From Sinohyriopsis cumingii (taxonomy: Eukaryota > Mollusca > Bivalvia > Unionida > Unionidae): a stretch of DNA of 64,000 nucleotides. The stretch spans positions 63,392,982-63,456,981 of the forward strand of contig CM068831.1 in the NCBI GenBank assembly GCA_028554795.2, written 5' to 3'. This document shows, piece after piece, positions 42,379 through 55,040 of this stretch. The notes under the pieces were generated by a model, which was given only the letters and a program-made list of their open reading frames with translations, did no database searches and was not told the origin of the DNA. How positions within the stretch are numbered: the first letter of the stretch is position 1; each line of letters begins with the position of its first letter. A program made the translations under genes and the position numbers.

Positions 42379-43162
42379 ATGAACGCAGCTGCCAGCACTT
42401 TTGATTTATTGGATTTGTCAGTGGACAAAGTAAACAAACTGTTTGAGCCTCTTGAAAGTAGATATGCTAAAGGTGACAGTGTTGATGAATTCATAGTCAC
42501 AAACGAAACTTTCATTGATGCAAGCAACTGAATGTGATATCATAAATGCCTAGCAGTTGCTTTTTGCTGACAACAAACGTGAGACATGTTGCATTGAAAA
42601 TGTCATTCTGGATCATTTAAACACATAGCAGAGATGTTTATGACAATTCGCAAAGCAAATGCTTCTGACTGAACCTTGCTCTTTAGATTCTGAAACCAAA
42701 TAGCATAAAAAGGCATCTTAAGGCTAAGTGGTATCCTGTCTCTTTTAGAGACCTCCCATTTAACAAGTCAGTCAAAGCACTAACTTGTAAAAAAAAATGC
42801 AACTGAAGAAGGCTGGTTTTCGAAGAAAAGCAAGAGCATCAGAGCAGATAAGCTACGATGATAAAGAAACTTTATTTACCACTGGTGAAATGGGCTCTCA
42901 TATGCTAGCTGCTTTGCTATCTTTCATGTTGTACTTTTGGGGGAAAATGTTTGGAATTAGAGGCCAAGACGAGCAAAGAAAATTAAAGTTTGGAGATGTA
43001 TCAAAGATTCCACCAGTATCCAATATCTTCAATATGATGAGAGGGATAGCAAAACCTTTGACGATACTGAGACTTATGACCACATATCCACAATACCTTC
43101 CAATTCTTCCACTAGAAAAGCACTGGAGTGAGACCCAGTTCACCTTTACATTCAGTATTTAA
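42379..43162 (+). pseudogene. Crypton-like / DUF3504 tyrosine-recombinase remnant
   Basis: A 5' frame (about 42379-42530) encodes an acidic N-terminal piece with FDLLDLSVDKVNKLFEPLES. Disrupted sequence follows. From 42797 comes KKAGFRRKARASEQISYDDK, then LFTTGEMGSHM and WGKMFGIRGQDEQRKLKFGD. The order KKAG...E.I...E..L...G..G......L......G..FGLRG..EHR.L.FGD is that of the KIAA1958/ZMYM2-like DUF3504 recombinase family derived from Cryptons. The catalytic C-terminal part was not found intact. Probably a dead transposon copy. Confidence 0.65.
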
Positions 43163-44463
43163 AACGAAGACACTCAGAAACGATGGATGACAGCCACTGT
43201 AATTTGACCCTAATTCCAATGCAGAAACATAAGCTTCCCAAATATGGTAATCATATTTCTACAGATTCAGTTAATGTCCTTATTTTATATACAAATTCCA
43301 AAGAAAAAACGAAGTGGTACAAAATTTTCAGGCAGTGTAATGAATGAATGAAAATAGATCTGAAAGCAAACAGAAAGGATGGGGAAGAATGTATAATAAA
43401 ATGTGTACTATGCACATACTAAACAATTTCCACGATCAGATGGGTCATTGAACATTGCAGATATAAGAAAACAGAGAGATTTTTAAAAAGAAATAATTTT
43501 TTTTTAAAAAGCCTGAAAATTATAAGTGTAATTTACATAAATGTCCCAAAACAGTCTTAAGAAAATTCACTCTCAGCTGCACTGTTGTGCCTTTAAAAAT
43601 ATTAAGCAGTACCTATGAACAACATCAAACGTGTAAACAGAAATTTTATAAATCTAGACACAATTCAGATTCCCATGAAATGAAACACTGTTGATCCACC
43701 AAGTTAAGGAGGAGATTGCAAGAGCGATTACACTATTGCTGACCTCATAACTTGGACAAAAACATTGCTTTATGCAAAAATATTTTAGATCCAAATAAAC
43801 ACACAAGTCAGCATAATATGATTTTGTTTTATCCTTTCATATTTGAGGTGTAGTAATTGTAGCATTGTGTAACAAAAATATTAATAAATGGGTCAATTTT
43901 GGGTATAGAGAAATTGGAGGCAAGGCTTGTGGAATTTTAGTCAGGGCTTGTGAATTTTTTAAGGTCAACAGCCCTGGACCTGTCTAAAACGATTTTCTTT
44001 GAGCACTGATTGTACGTTTTATCTAGTATTACAATGATTAGTAATACAAAGATCAGTAAAATATAATTCATCGTTCTAAGAGGGAAACACTACAATTATT
44101 TTTAACATTTTCTTTATTATAGTTAATAGAATGTCCGCAAGATTAGCAGAGTATGGGCATAGAGTATCTTATTATATTGAATTAATTATACATTTCACAG
44201 GAATTCAGTTTCATTTTTAGTATAGAAGTTTTAATTAGCACTATTAGGACAATATACAGGACAAAGACAAATTCATCATAAATCTAAGAAAAGCACTAAC
44301 ATAACCAGACCAATATAACAACTGGGGAACAGGAGATGCTCTTTTCTGAATTATAAATATATGAAAATGGCATGTTTTCTGCGTAATTCGAGTGTACAGA
44401 ATAAGAAATAGCCCATCTTTATATCTTTTGGAATAAAATAAAGCAGTCAGACACATTCATCAT
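43163..44463. other. Decayed flank of the Crypton-like remnant, then non-coding
   Basis: 43163-43700 contains short open pieces with Lys-rich composition that may continue the Crypton-like gene, but no motif is firm. After that I see nothing. Confidence 0.4.
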
Positions 44464-44745
44464 CTATTTTTAATATTGGTCTTTGGTCCCTTTTTGCAAC
44501 TTCTTGACCTCGTGCTATTTCGTACGAAATTTGCAAATATGTTAAATACGGTTGTCATAATAAAGTGTTTTGTGAACATTCAGCTTAAGAATAAATTCAC
44601 TATTTCAATCTTCCAGGTATTTCTGAAGCCTTTTTTGTGTGTTTTATATCAAGCACCTCCCTAACACTTGCATTAAATACCATACACTTGAGCTGTACAC
44701 AAGCTGAAATTAAGTAAACCAATAGTACATATGAATTACAGTGAT
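44464..44745 (+). repeat. Dispersed repeat, copy 2 (pair at 12345-12640)
   Basis: TTTTTAATATTGGTCTTTGG, CTTTTTGCAA, a CATTCAGCTTAAxAATAAATT block, then CTTCCAGGTAxxTCTGAAGC, in the same order as 12345-12640. Confidence 0.75.
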
Positions 44746-46861
44746 TTTGTACTTTATGGCTGTGTGTACAGTTTGCCGTCAAATGCAGGTGTTTGTTGAA
44801 AAGAGGCGGTGGAAAACATTTAAAACTTTAGTTGCACTTAAATGTCACTTATAATATATGGTCATGTGTTACTGTGAACATTAAGAAAGTTTTGATATCA
44901 AATATATATTTGTTAATTCCTCAGTAATTTCTGAAAACATTAAATTCCAGACAGATCAAAATGGGACAGTACTCAACTACAAAACAAAATTTAAATAGCT
45001 TTTTATTTACCATTACAAGTACATAAAACAATGGAAGCTTTGTATATACTTGTGTATTATGATTTTTAGCTTGTAAACATTGTCTTGATGGTTGGAAAAA
45101 TAATTTTAAAAAATTAAATTTGTATCACCCCACTGTTACGTGTGATGCATCTGTCCCACTGGTTGCTTGATGTTCAACAATTTGCCATGTCATAATACTT
45201 TTAATAGATGTTTATTTTGGTTCCATTTTATACAGTGATTGAATAAATAAAACTGAAATATTTTTATGTACTCAACATTTGACAAATTTGCGAATTTATA
45301 ATCAAACTGTCCTTGTCTGTCCGCTCTCACCGTTACACAAGTAAACTTTTGGGCTCTAAATTTACCAAAAACCTTAACAGTTGCACACACCATACAGTTT
45401 GTACACAGCACACGTGCTATCCTGCTGTAAAGAACCATCATTTAACCAATCAGAGGCTGTTTACCGTTGATCAGGATGCTTGCTGAGGATGTCTGTAAGG
45501 ATGTTATGTGAATAGGTAAGTTACATGATATGAGACTAAATAAGATAATTCTTTAAACGAGTGGCAAAAAGACTTAACATAAATTGTTTATCTTTAATTA
45601 TAAATACATGATGACCATTAAAATGAAAGAAATCGGTGAGGAAGCACCAGCATTTGCTCTGTATTCTTGAGATGATTATTTCTGAATGACCTTAAAACCA
45701 GCCACACATAACATTTACAGAGCTGAAGTTCCCATCCATGTTGTTGTGCGTCTTCATTAAATAGCTGTAATGTTAAGAAACATAAGTGAAATTCTGTACT
45801 AATTTATAACGTTTAGAGTGAGATTAGCCTTAATATTTACATTTGGTCCTTATGCAGGACAATCAAAATTTTTATTTCTATGTGCATCTCGTGTAACATT
45901 GATGGAACAGAAATTGCAGTCATAAAACTTGATTACTGTTTAGTGATTCTTGTGTATTGTAAGTTTATGGGATAGCACTCACATGCATTGTTTATGCACA
46001 AATGCCTAATTAAAGTGAAATAAATGCTGCATTTCAAATTAAATTATTGTGTATAATCTGATTACTTCTGATTGACATGTGCCTCACATAACATTTATGG
46101 AACAGAAATGTCAGTCATATTTACATGATTGTTTCATGTTCTTTTAAGAGGATAGCACAGAACGTTAGTATTATTTGTTAGCTTCATTTATAACATGTTA
46201 AGTTGCCTTTATAGTATATAGTATTTTGTCACTGTATCTGTTAAATGTTCACTTATAAAACCCTCAGTTATACCTTGAGTGAGTGCAAGACACATTCTCC
46301 CAATCCAGACAGCTAGTGTCCCCATAAATTTAATAAATCCCCATATATCATGATCATTATAAGGGACCAAAGCATACAAATTGTCCCCTAAACAGCTCAA
46401 CTAACGAGACACATATGACATAAGGACATTTACCCAAGAAGTCTGCAACCATAGTAATGGTTATCCTTATGAAAGTGTGCCCTGAAATTCTTCAGTTGTA
46501 GTTATTACAAGCTACTATTTGGTTTATTGCAGTACCAAAGTTTACATTGGAGACCATGTGTTTGTTTAACATGGGAAAGAAAATTTGCCTGCCATTCTAA
46601 GGCTTTCAGTTTTGTGTTTATGTTGAATATGTGTCATTCTTTTGAATTATTTGAATTAATCCTTCTTTTTATTTCAAGTTTCATGGATAGTCTAGCATTA
46701 ACTCTTCCAATTAATATCTAACAGTATGGTGAACCAAAAGTTGTGTCTCAGAACAGCTAAAGATCATAAGTTTTTGATTATGATAAAATTAGATTCTTCT
46801 GCATGCTTGTTCAAGTGCATTTCATTCAAAAGTTGGTACACATTTATTTTTAAAGCAAATA
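44746..46861. other. Non-coding DNA, no gene seen
   Basis: AT-rich; none of the small ORFs has a recognisable motif. Confidence 0.5.
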
Positions 46862-47065
46862 GGGTACCATGGTAGCTGGATAGTCGTGACATTTGACTCG
46901 TAACTGAGGTCATGGGTTTGAACCCCATCCATGCCAGGTCAGGTAGGTGGCATCAAATTATCTTCAGGTAAGGTACTTTTCTCTTGTTGCCTCAGTACAA
47001 ATTGACCAGAGCTGTTGAATGTGCCATAAAACATGAACAAGCAACAAATTTACAAATAAATTAAC
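46862..47065 (+). repeat. tRNA-derived SINE, family 2
   Basis: A-box-like TAGCTGGATAGTCG and a clear B box GGGTTTGAACCCC 40-55 bp further, then a body ending in an A-rich AACAAGCAACAAATTTACAA tail. It is a different tRNA head from the SINE at 24106. Confidence 0.7.
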
Positions 47066-48021
47066 AACATCAAAATTCTCTAACCAGAACCTCCATGTGC
47101 CCACACCAGAACTTAGGTTGCTGATTAATGGCTTGTTTGTAAAAGTTTAGATGCCATTCACTTTATACGTTTGTTACAATAACAGATTTTTTCCAGAAAT
47201 TGAATTTTGAAAGAAAAGTTACCCTGCATAAGATTAATATGCTGCTTATAATCGGATTTTGAAAGAATTTACATTCATTGAGTACTGTCAAGAGACTTTA
47301 TAGCAACAGCAGTATCAGATCAACAATAAAGACCAATAAGTTTCCTTTGACATCAAGTACTTAGCTAAGAAATCAACCTTAGCATGCCACTGAGCATACA
47401 TACAAGTGAATAGGTGCATACAAAAATATCAATATTACATATTGCAAATGAAAATAATACAATAGAATATAAATATAGGACTAGATCAGTATTTTAAGGT
47501 ACATTACAGACCCAACATACTAAAAAATATATTGTACATGAATCTTTCTGATTTCAGATTACGTCAGAATTACCATTGGTATTCCTGTTTTTCAAGAAAG
47601 TTGGCAAATTATGGGTCACTGAAGAAGCTTATTATGAAATAGTATCAGCAGATGTTTTGCAGCTACATCCAGCACCCAGACTGTCAACTGCTGGCTCCCA
47701 AATATTTTAGGAATTTTAAATAGAGAAATAAACTTTTGTTTGTCCATCCATGTTACAAAAGTTACAATATGTTTGTCCATCCTTGTTAACACAGGAGTTA
47801 CATTTTCTACCCTAATAAAGTTTTAATACCAGTTTAATGGCACATAAAACAAAGATCTATGTTGTTGTTTCTTTTTGCTAATTGCAAATGGTCACTAACA
47901 TCTTAATACTAAGAAAATCTTTCACATGAGAATATTTGTAAATCCTAATGTAATGTTTGAAGTTGGTACTTGATGGATTACAAATACATGGTGCATGGAC
48001 TCTTTTTGTATACATGTTACA
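47066..48021. other. Non-coding DNA, no gene seen
   Basis: No coding motif or repeat family recognised apart from a short local duplication of ACAAAAGTTACA/TTTGTCCATCC near 47740-47790. Confidence 0.5.
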
Positions 48022-48207
48022 GGGGCCCCAAAATGGCTGAGTGGTCTAAAGTGCTCACCATTCCAGATCACTGCCATGTCACCTCTGTCTGCATAGGTTC
48101 GAGTCTCAGGTTTGGCTAACGTGGCTATGTGAGAAAGCTTACCAGTAGCTTCTCATGGGTCGGCGGTTCTTCCCTGGGTTTTCCAGGGTTCTTCCTCCAC
48201 CAGTTAT
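48022..48207 (+). repeat. tRNA-derived SINE, family 1, 3'-truncated
   Basis: GGGGCCCCAAAATGGCTGAG, GGTCTAAAG, B-box GGTTCGAGTCTC, then TTCTTCCCTGGGTTTTCCAG, as in the SINE at 24106. The GTTAAACCCT tail is missing. Confidence 0.85.
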
Positions 48208-49541
48208 GCAGCTATCCGTTCAGTATGTATGCAAAAATCTGGCAAAGCTTGACCCCTGCCCCCCCCCCACACACACACATGCATACTTTTTTCACACACA
48301 CCCCCGACCTGTGTACGTACACTTGATGCGCGTGCACACAGACACACCGAATTCTATTTAATGGCCTATATTTAATCCACTTAGAAATGATTATGGATTA
48401 ATATTAACATGTTTAATAAAACATAGTCCACCGACGTTGAATGTCTGGCTGCATCAAAGAAATAATCTGCGTAACTTTAAAAAGTTTGCCTACTGTCCGC
48501 TAAAATTCAGATGCTGACTGAACCAGCAGTCGAACAGGTTACGTATAAGACAAGTTATTATTGAGGTTTCACCCCACTCCCATCTCCCGTTTCCTATGAG
48601 TATGTAAATTATCAGTAGGACCCCCCCCCCCATTATGCAAGTGTATGCACTTGGGTTAATCCCCCCCTCCATGCATACATACTAAATGGATGGCCCCTTT
48701 CACAGAATTGTATAAATCCTTTTATTTATTAAATACATGTACTCCGGTTTCTTTTTTTTTATGTACAACAATACCCAAGGGTGATTTATGTACATTCTAC
48801 AAAGATTTCGAAATAGTGAGTTCAGTTCATCTTATGCTGCACATGCGAAGTGCTTTCGATGGGAAGAACCCAATACTTCCAGCGCACAAACTATATTGCG
48901 GCATCATCTGTGTATAAATGCCTCACAGTAAGACTAAATCTTTACGGGACGTCTTGTCAGTGAGCAGTCTACTTTAAGGACTTGCACATCTTCAGCTGAA
49001 GAGCTGATCAGAATGATCGGAGTGATGACTAGAGTGATCGGGGTCACAGCTGTATAGCTGACCAGAGTGATCAGAGTTATTGGAGTGATCGTAGTCGATG
49101 TAGTACCTGCTGCAGAGCTAACCATAGAAATTGACCGTAACAGCAATGAAGCTGAACCATAGCAGCCATAGAGCTGAGTAAACAGTGGTGCTGGTTGAGT
49201 AGCAGGTGATTGGGTATTGCTGACCGGGATTGGTGGGTGCTGATTGTCTGATTGACCAACCTGGAATACTGACTGCTTGTTTGGTCAGTGTGACTGGTAA
49301 CTAAGTGTGCTGGTGACAGAGTGTGTAACTCCATACATAAAATCTTTTAGTTGTGGGCTAATCTTTGGGGTTTGTAATACCCTGTTTGTTTTTGGGACTG
49401 TTTGAATGAATACATTTTTACTATATGAGTAAAAGACTTAATTCTTTCATTGTGAAATCACTGTGAATCATTCACCCTTTGTCCTTGTACTGTGTAGGGT
49501 CATTTATTTGTATTTTCATTATTTAGTTTGTGCGGATTATG
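48208..49541. other. Non-coding with (C)n/(CA)n tracts and a GAGTGATC-rich repeat
   Basis: 48255-48300 holds C- and CA-rich low complexity, and 48619-48672 more C runs. At about 48995-49110 an imperfect tandem of GAGTGATCrGAGT-like units (~24 bp) occurs. No gene. Confidence 0.6.
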
Positions 49542-49545
49542 TTAA

Positions 49546-50332
49546 CCCTTTACCTCATGCATGCGTCTTTGGATACCTCTACACCATTCGCATGGAAGCG
49601 CCTTTTGAAGCCTCTACTCAAGTCGCATGGAAGCGCCTTTTGATGTCGGCTGTAAACACCAGCAATTTTAAGCCGGTTTTCGTGGCGCCACCTTCGGGGC
49701 AAACCCCCTGTTAGATACTACATTCATTTCTGCAAATGACAATTACGCCAGATCACATGGTCACTGTTTATGCAGTGGTCGATATCTGCTATTTAAAGTA
49801 ACTGGGTCGTAATCTCCACTCTCCAAAATGGCGGTAGTGGATTTCATTCAGTACTTATGAAGTTTTCACGATTAGAATCACAACTATGAAAGATTAAGTA
49901 ACCTAGTAAAGGCTCTGATATTGATGTAGGCAGCAATTAGTTTTTATAAATTATCAAATTCAGATGACCTAATGATGTAGACGCAGACGAAAAACTTGTA
50001 AATTTTGAGTATGAGAAATGGCAGCTATGGTTGGTCACACGGCCTCACTGACATGACAGTGAACAAGTTCTCGAGAGATTTTAAAGCACATAAAAAATTC
50101 TTCCGTGATAAATAATTACACAGCTATAACAATCGGACCTTACTCTTAAATTTTTCCACATATAATAGATGTGTACCAAAAATGTAAAATGGTTAAAATT
50201 GCTGTTGAACGTAACATACACTACATTGCCTAACAGTTCACAGGCAGGCCTATGCGTATGGGGTTGACTAGGTAACACGTGTTCTATTTATAGCATGCTG
50301 CACTGTGTAACTATGCTCTATGAGGTAAAGGG
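49546..50332. mobile_element. piggyBac-type MITE, 787 bp
   Basis: TTAA (49542-49545) then CCCTTTACCTCATGCATGCG; the other end, read inward, starts CCCTTTACCTCATAGAGC, followed by TTAA (50333-50336). Thirteen terminal bases are perfectly inverted. Inside is a 40-bp tandem duplication of CGCATGGAAGCGCCTTTTGA (49590s and 49630s). No transposase. Confidence 0.85.
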
Positions 50333-50479
50333 TTAATTGATCCAATATTTGGATATTATATGCACATATTAATCATAATTCTTTTCTCATTCAAGTCATT
50401 CGTCATTAAACATTGTATCTGTATTACCATCAAAAGTGTTCTGTTGTAAATCCGAAATCCCACCCAGTTATCTTGTTAC

Positions 50480-50555
50480 AGCCCCTATACTGGCCACCAT
50501 GTATAGCATATCTTATGCTGAAAAATGGTGTTAAACCCTACAACAACAACAAAAA
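50480..50555 (+). repeat. tRNA-derived SINE, family 1, 3' end only
   Basis: CACCATGTATAGCATATCTT, GCTGAAAAATGGTGTTAAAC and CCTACAACAACAACAA match the tail of the SINE at 24106. The tRNA head is absent. Confidence 0.8.
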
Positions 50556-51552
50556 TGCATCTTATGGATGCTGCTACTGCTGCTTTTATTCATTATGCAG
50601 TTGTAATATATTTATTTTAATTATTATCCAGATAGTAAAAGAAATCATCAGTTAAATATCTGATTTGTCCATCATGGTAAGTAAATGACTGCAATAATCT
50701 GGCAAGCAATATTTTTGAAGGTAAACTGAGTTATATCTTTCAACTGTTATTTGATAGAAGATATGTTACGAAATCATTGATCCATAGCTAATTTGATGTG
50801 AAAAAAAAACAAAATTTAAAATTTGGGATATTTGTCCCATAGCATTGGCTGAAGAGCATATTTTTTGGCAGACATTTATCTCAAATCATAATTTAGAAAA
50901 TAGCAACTGCCATTTTAAAATTTAGTTATGATAATAAAAATTACTATTTCTAGTGGCAGTTGATTAACTATGTATACATATTTGTAATTATAATAAATCT
51001 ATCAATGCACAGTTGGAATTATATTCTGCAGTGGTGATGAAATGCATGGTATAATGACCAAGAAGGGCACATTATCCTGAAGTAAGTCATATTTAGAAAC
51101 GTGCACTGTATTTGGCTTTGGGGTACAACATTGTGGCTGCTCAGCTGGTTTGATGGAGCATTTCAAAGACCACATATTTTAAAATTAAAATGTGAAGTCA
51201 TTATCACTTTCCTGATAGAAGATTCAAGAAGGCAAAGTTTACATGGGGTGGGGGGGGCATAGTTGAAGGTTTTCCAACCAGCTAGGATGTTTGTGTTTTT
51301 TCTTTCTCTTGTTACCATAAGATTGTTATGACCCTTTGGTCTTAAACAAAGTAACAGAAACAGAAAAGCCAGAAAGTTTTGTAAAATTCAGTAAATTATT
51401 TAATTCTGTAAGTTACAAAGCAAAAATTTAAGAGGAACTTGTTGAGAATTAAATCCCAAATAATCTTAAATGTTTTATCACAGGTCCAAAAGTATAGAAT
51501 GTTCTGAATATATTCCAATCTTCAGTGTGCTTATGTAACAGTATGACTGCTC
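50556..51552. other. Non-coding DNA, no gene seen
   Basis: AT-rich; a short G-run near 51246-51257. Nothing else supported. Confidence 0.5.
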
Positions 51553-51845
51553 CAGTGACAAGTGGTTAGAGTGTCCTCCTTGGATGTGGGAGGTCACGGG
51601 TTTGAATGCTGGCTGAGTCATACCAAAGACTTTTAAAAATGGTACTAACAGCTGCCTCACTTGGTGCTCAGCGTTGAGAGATTAGTGTTAGGACTGGTCT
51701 GCCTGGTGTCAGAATAATGTGACTGACTGGGACATGATGCTACATGTCTCCAACAACATGCCCCAGTACTAGACATCACTATAAACTGCCACACTGCAGA
51801 TATCAGTGATAGAACTAAAATTGTTAAAGCTATGTAAAAATTTGT
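51553..51845 (+). repeat. tRNA-derived SINE, family 3
   Basis: A-box-like GACAAGTGGTTAGAGTGTCC and B-box-like CGGGTTTGAATGCTGGC, followed by an unrelated body with GACTGACTGGGACATGATGC and TTGTTAAAGCTATGTAAAAA near the end. The head differs from families 1 and 2. Confidence 0.7.
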
Positions 51846-53980
51846 TTATAAAAAACATTTAGGGCTGTGAATTCTCTATGGATTTCTGCAGATTTATTCA
51901 TCCCTAGAGTCTCTTGAGATGGACAAATTTTTAAGGGGGTCCACAAAAATGCCAGCATCATAATTCACCAGTGATTTAGACAGCTTATTGTCTGGCTGAA
52001 AAAGACTGAAATATCGGATTGCAGTTATTAACCAATCACCAGGCATGTTTAATAACATTCCACTTATCAAACATTTTCATATTTTGTGACAAAAAAAGAT
52101 GCCAGAAAAGATGTCGACTGACAAAGTTTTCATTATTTGAAACAGATCGAAAATTGAGTATTTTTACAAAAAGTGAGAAATCTAGAATGAAGGAAATTGA
52201 TCAAAACACGAAGAATTCATTTTCCTTCAGATGGTTTGAATTTTGTGTACAATTGAAGACAATTTTTAGGTGAAGGTGAACTGGTATTATTTAAACTAAG
52301 CGACACTTTTTCAAGTGTGACTTACCAGGACAGGCATGATGCAATTTGTGTACAAAGGAAATAAATTACAACAATCAAGGCTTAGTTGCTGTTGAAGATC
52401 TTCTCAGATAAATGAAACAAGTCACTTCTAAAACAGAAACACTCACACTACTGTACTGACAAGTTGTTTAAATGGTTCAGTGATGAACCTGAACCATTTG
52501 GACAAGTTATTAGTACCAGTACCTCTGACACTGCAGCAGCAACTCACATTCCCACATACTGTTCCAGTGTGTAACAGGATAGCAAATGCTGAGGTATGTT
52601 AATGTTTTTATGCAATGAATGCAGCCCCCTCAACCCCTGGCATATATTTTTCTGCTTTTTTCATGAAAGCTGTTCACAGCCCTGCATGTACCAGTAGTCT
52701 TGATTGTTCCAATGTGCTAACAGTCTTGATATATCACATTGATAAAATCCAGACTGTCTTTGAATGAATTCACAGTAATCCCAAAATAGTGTTTAAGTCC
52801 AATATGTCCATGAGCACTTTGTAATTCCAATGAATAATTTGAACAAGTAATTCGTCTCAAGGTATATCTGAACACAACCTAACAGCGATTCCACAATGGC
52901 TGATAATAAAATAGGAATGAAGAATTTTGTTTACTTTAGAACCTTGTATTAAAATGCAAGACACAGTAAGATAACCAGGATGTGGGTCATTTTCCCATCA
53001 AATTCGTACACAAGTTTACTTCTAGAACATTCTGTATTTTGCGAATAAGGCTAGACCTTGAACTGTGATATCAGTAAACATATTATTTATAACTTACAAA
53101 CAAGACAAAATCTGGCAGACAATAGAATCCTGAAGGGAAAAACCAAGGTCTTGAAATCAAATCCAAGTAAATGTTTACAAATGACCCCTACAATCTGCAA
53201 TCATGGACTCAAAACACACCATATAGATATACACATGATAAATCTTTTCAGTTACCATAATGAACATAATTCATTCTTTTTCTTAAGATCAGAGCCCAAA
53301 GTTGTTGTTTGTTGTTTTGTTTTTCAAGCTTTGGGGACCAGGTTTTTTTATTTTTTAAAACAAGCTCAGGTGAATTTTGGTTTCACTGTGTAATCAAATG
53401 GTGGCTGTACTGTTGAGATGGGAAAGATAACACCTTCCTCAAATTCGTTTAGAAACAATTGTGAGAGAATGTTATTTTACATAACAGCCAAGCTATGATG
53501 TGTGACCCTCTGTATACTAATATTACTACTAAACAAGAGACATGTTGAAAGCTTGTGGTATGGATTGTTAGAGCAACTCCAATCCATGATTGCCACTATG
53601 TAGTGTGTTCAAATTCTCATTGCCATAATTTCAGATTTCTCCAATTTTCATGAAATTGCCATGATATTCATGTACTGAGAATTAATTTTATTTTCAGTGA
53701 AAGTTTTTGACAGTATAAACGATTTTATTAATACTGCTGTGCTATCTCTGCCTTGGTTGGACATCAAATTAACCCCAGTGTCCTTGGGTTTTTAAAAAAA
53801 AATTTTATTTGTGGTTGGTTCATTGTATTTAATTAAATTAAATATTTCCAAAGTTCTGTTTCAGTTATCAAGGGTTAGAATAAAGGCAACACGGCCAAAT
53901 TTCCTGCCAATATGCAAACTCAGGAAGAAACACATAATAAATTTTAAAAAGTAGCCATTTGTTTTACCTTCTTTTCTTTA
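51846..53980. other. Non-coding DNA, no gene seen
   Basis: No domain-bearing frame. T-rich tracts near 53270-53360. Confidence 0.5.
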
Positions 53981-53984
53981 TAAT

Positions 53985-55040
53985 ACAGGAAACTTTATGA
54001 AAGTTCCAGTTCAGTTCATTTGGTATAATGATGCCAATGAGTTTGTAGGGGACATAGCACTTTGCCCATTGCTATATAAATTGTATATTCATTCATTTGT
54101 GTATTCCTTCATTTGTTATACCTTAAGTATCTTGGATCCCATTTGAAATACACATTCAAATTGGTATGATCACAGGTGCATTTCAGGAAGGGTACCAACA
54201 TTGATCACTGCAACCTAATTTTCACATTAGAGTGACTTTTGTAATTTCAGCTTCTTGATAGTTACTTATTCAACATGGTAAATCCTATTTGACCTTCACT
54301 TACACAAATTTGTATATATGGAAGCATCTCATTGAGTGTTGCTCAATGATACCTTATGTAGGTCACTGTGCCTTAATTTTCTTGAGAGACTATTGCATTT
54401 TCACCTATTTGTTTATTATACCCCCAGTATCTTGGACCCTGTTTTACCTCCACATGAAAAGTATATACCCAAGTTGGTTCACTGTGATCTAATTTTAATA
54501 CCCAAATGCTTTATATGTTAGCTATTTATTTGTTACACCTGCAATATCTTGGGCCATTTTTTAGTTACATTCATAAAAATTGGTGTGTGGCTGCACATCA
54601 GTGAGAATCACTGAACCCTACCAAAATTAGGTCATTTTGGCCTCGTTTCATTTCTGTACCTGAATGATTTGTGTATTTGTAACTATTCGTTCACCACACA
54701 CTCAGTTCCTTGTACTGTATCTATGCTTATGAAATTTGTATATTGATGCATCTGAGTTCAGCTTGGCCATATTAAAATTAGGTCATTGTTGCCAGGAGTT
54801 TTAACTACCCACTTGGATATTTGTATGTGAATGCATTAAAGTGAGTGTAACATTGCAAAACAAAAAATTCAATTGCTGTTCATTCATGCTTGAGTGACTT
54901 GTATATTTTGGTTAGTTGTTATTTACACCCTGAATATCACTGAGCTTTTTTATCAATGCTGATGAAAACAGCAAAAATAACAAATACCCAAACTAGGTCC
55001 TTATGACCCATTTTTCACTTTGGTGACTTGTGTATTTTCA
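53985..55040 (+). repeat. Diverged tandem array A, unit about 175 bp
   Basis: Recurring ordered phrases: TATCTTGGaCCc, ATGAAAaTTGGTATAT-like, GATGCATCxxAGTGAGxxT, AAAATTAGGTCATTxTGxCCT and GTGACTTGTxTATTTxxxxxTA, repeating about every 170-180 bp some five times. A further unit lies at about 57630-57790. No preserved frame. Confidence 0.65.

Noticed and set aside
46862-46945. Possible tRNA gene (A and B boxes)
   Set aside because: No complete cloverleaf or acceptor stem was evident and a SINE body and A-rich tail follow; tRNA-derived SINE is the better call, as for the heads at 24106, 48022, 51553 and 55907.
48255-48300. C-rich and CA-rich runs as a regulatory or telomere-like signal
   Set aside because: Simple low-complexity sequence without a conserved unit; long C/G homopolymers (also 22337, 24369, 36860, 48619) may partly be assembly artefacts.
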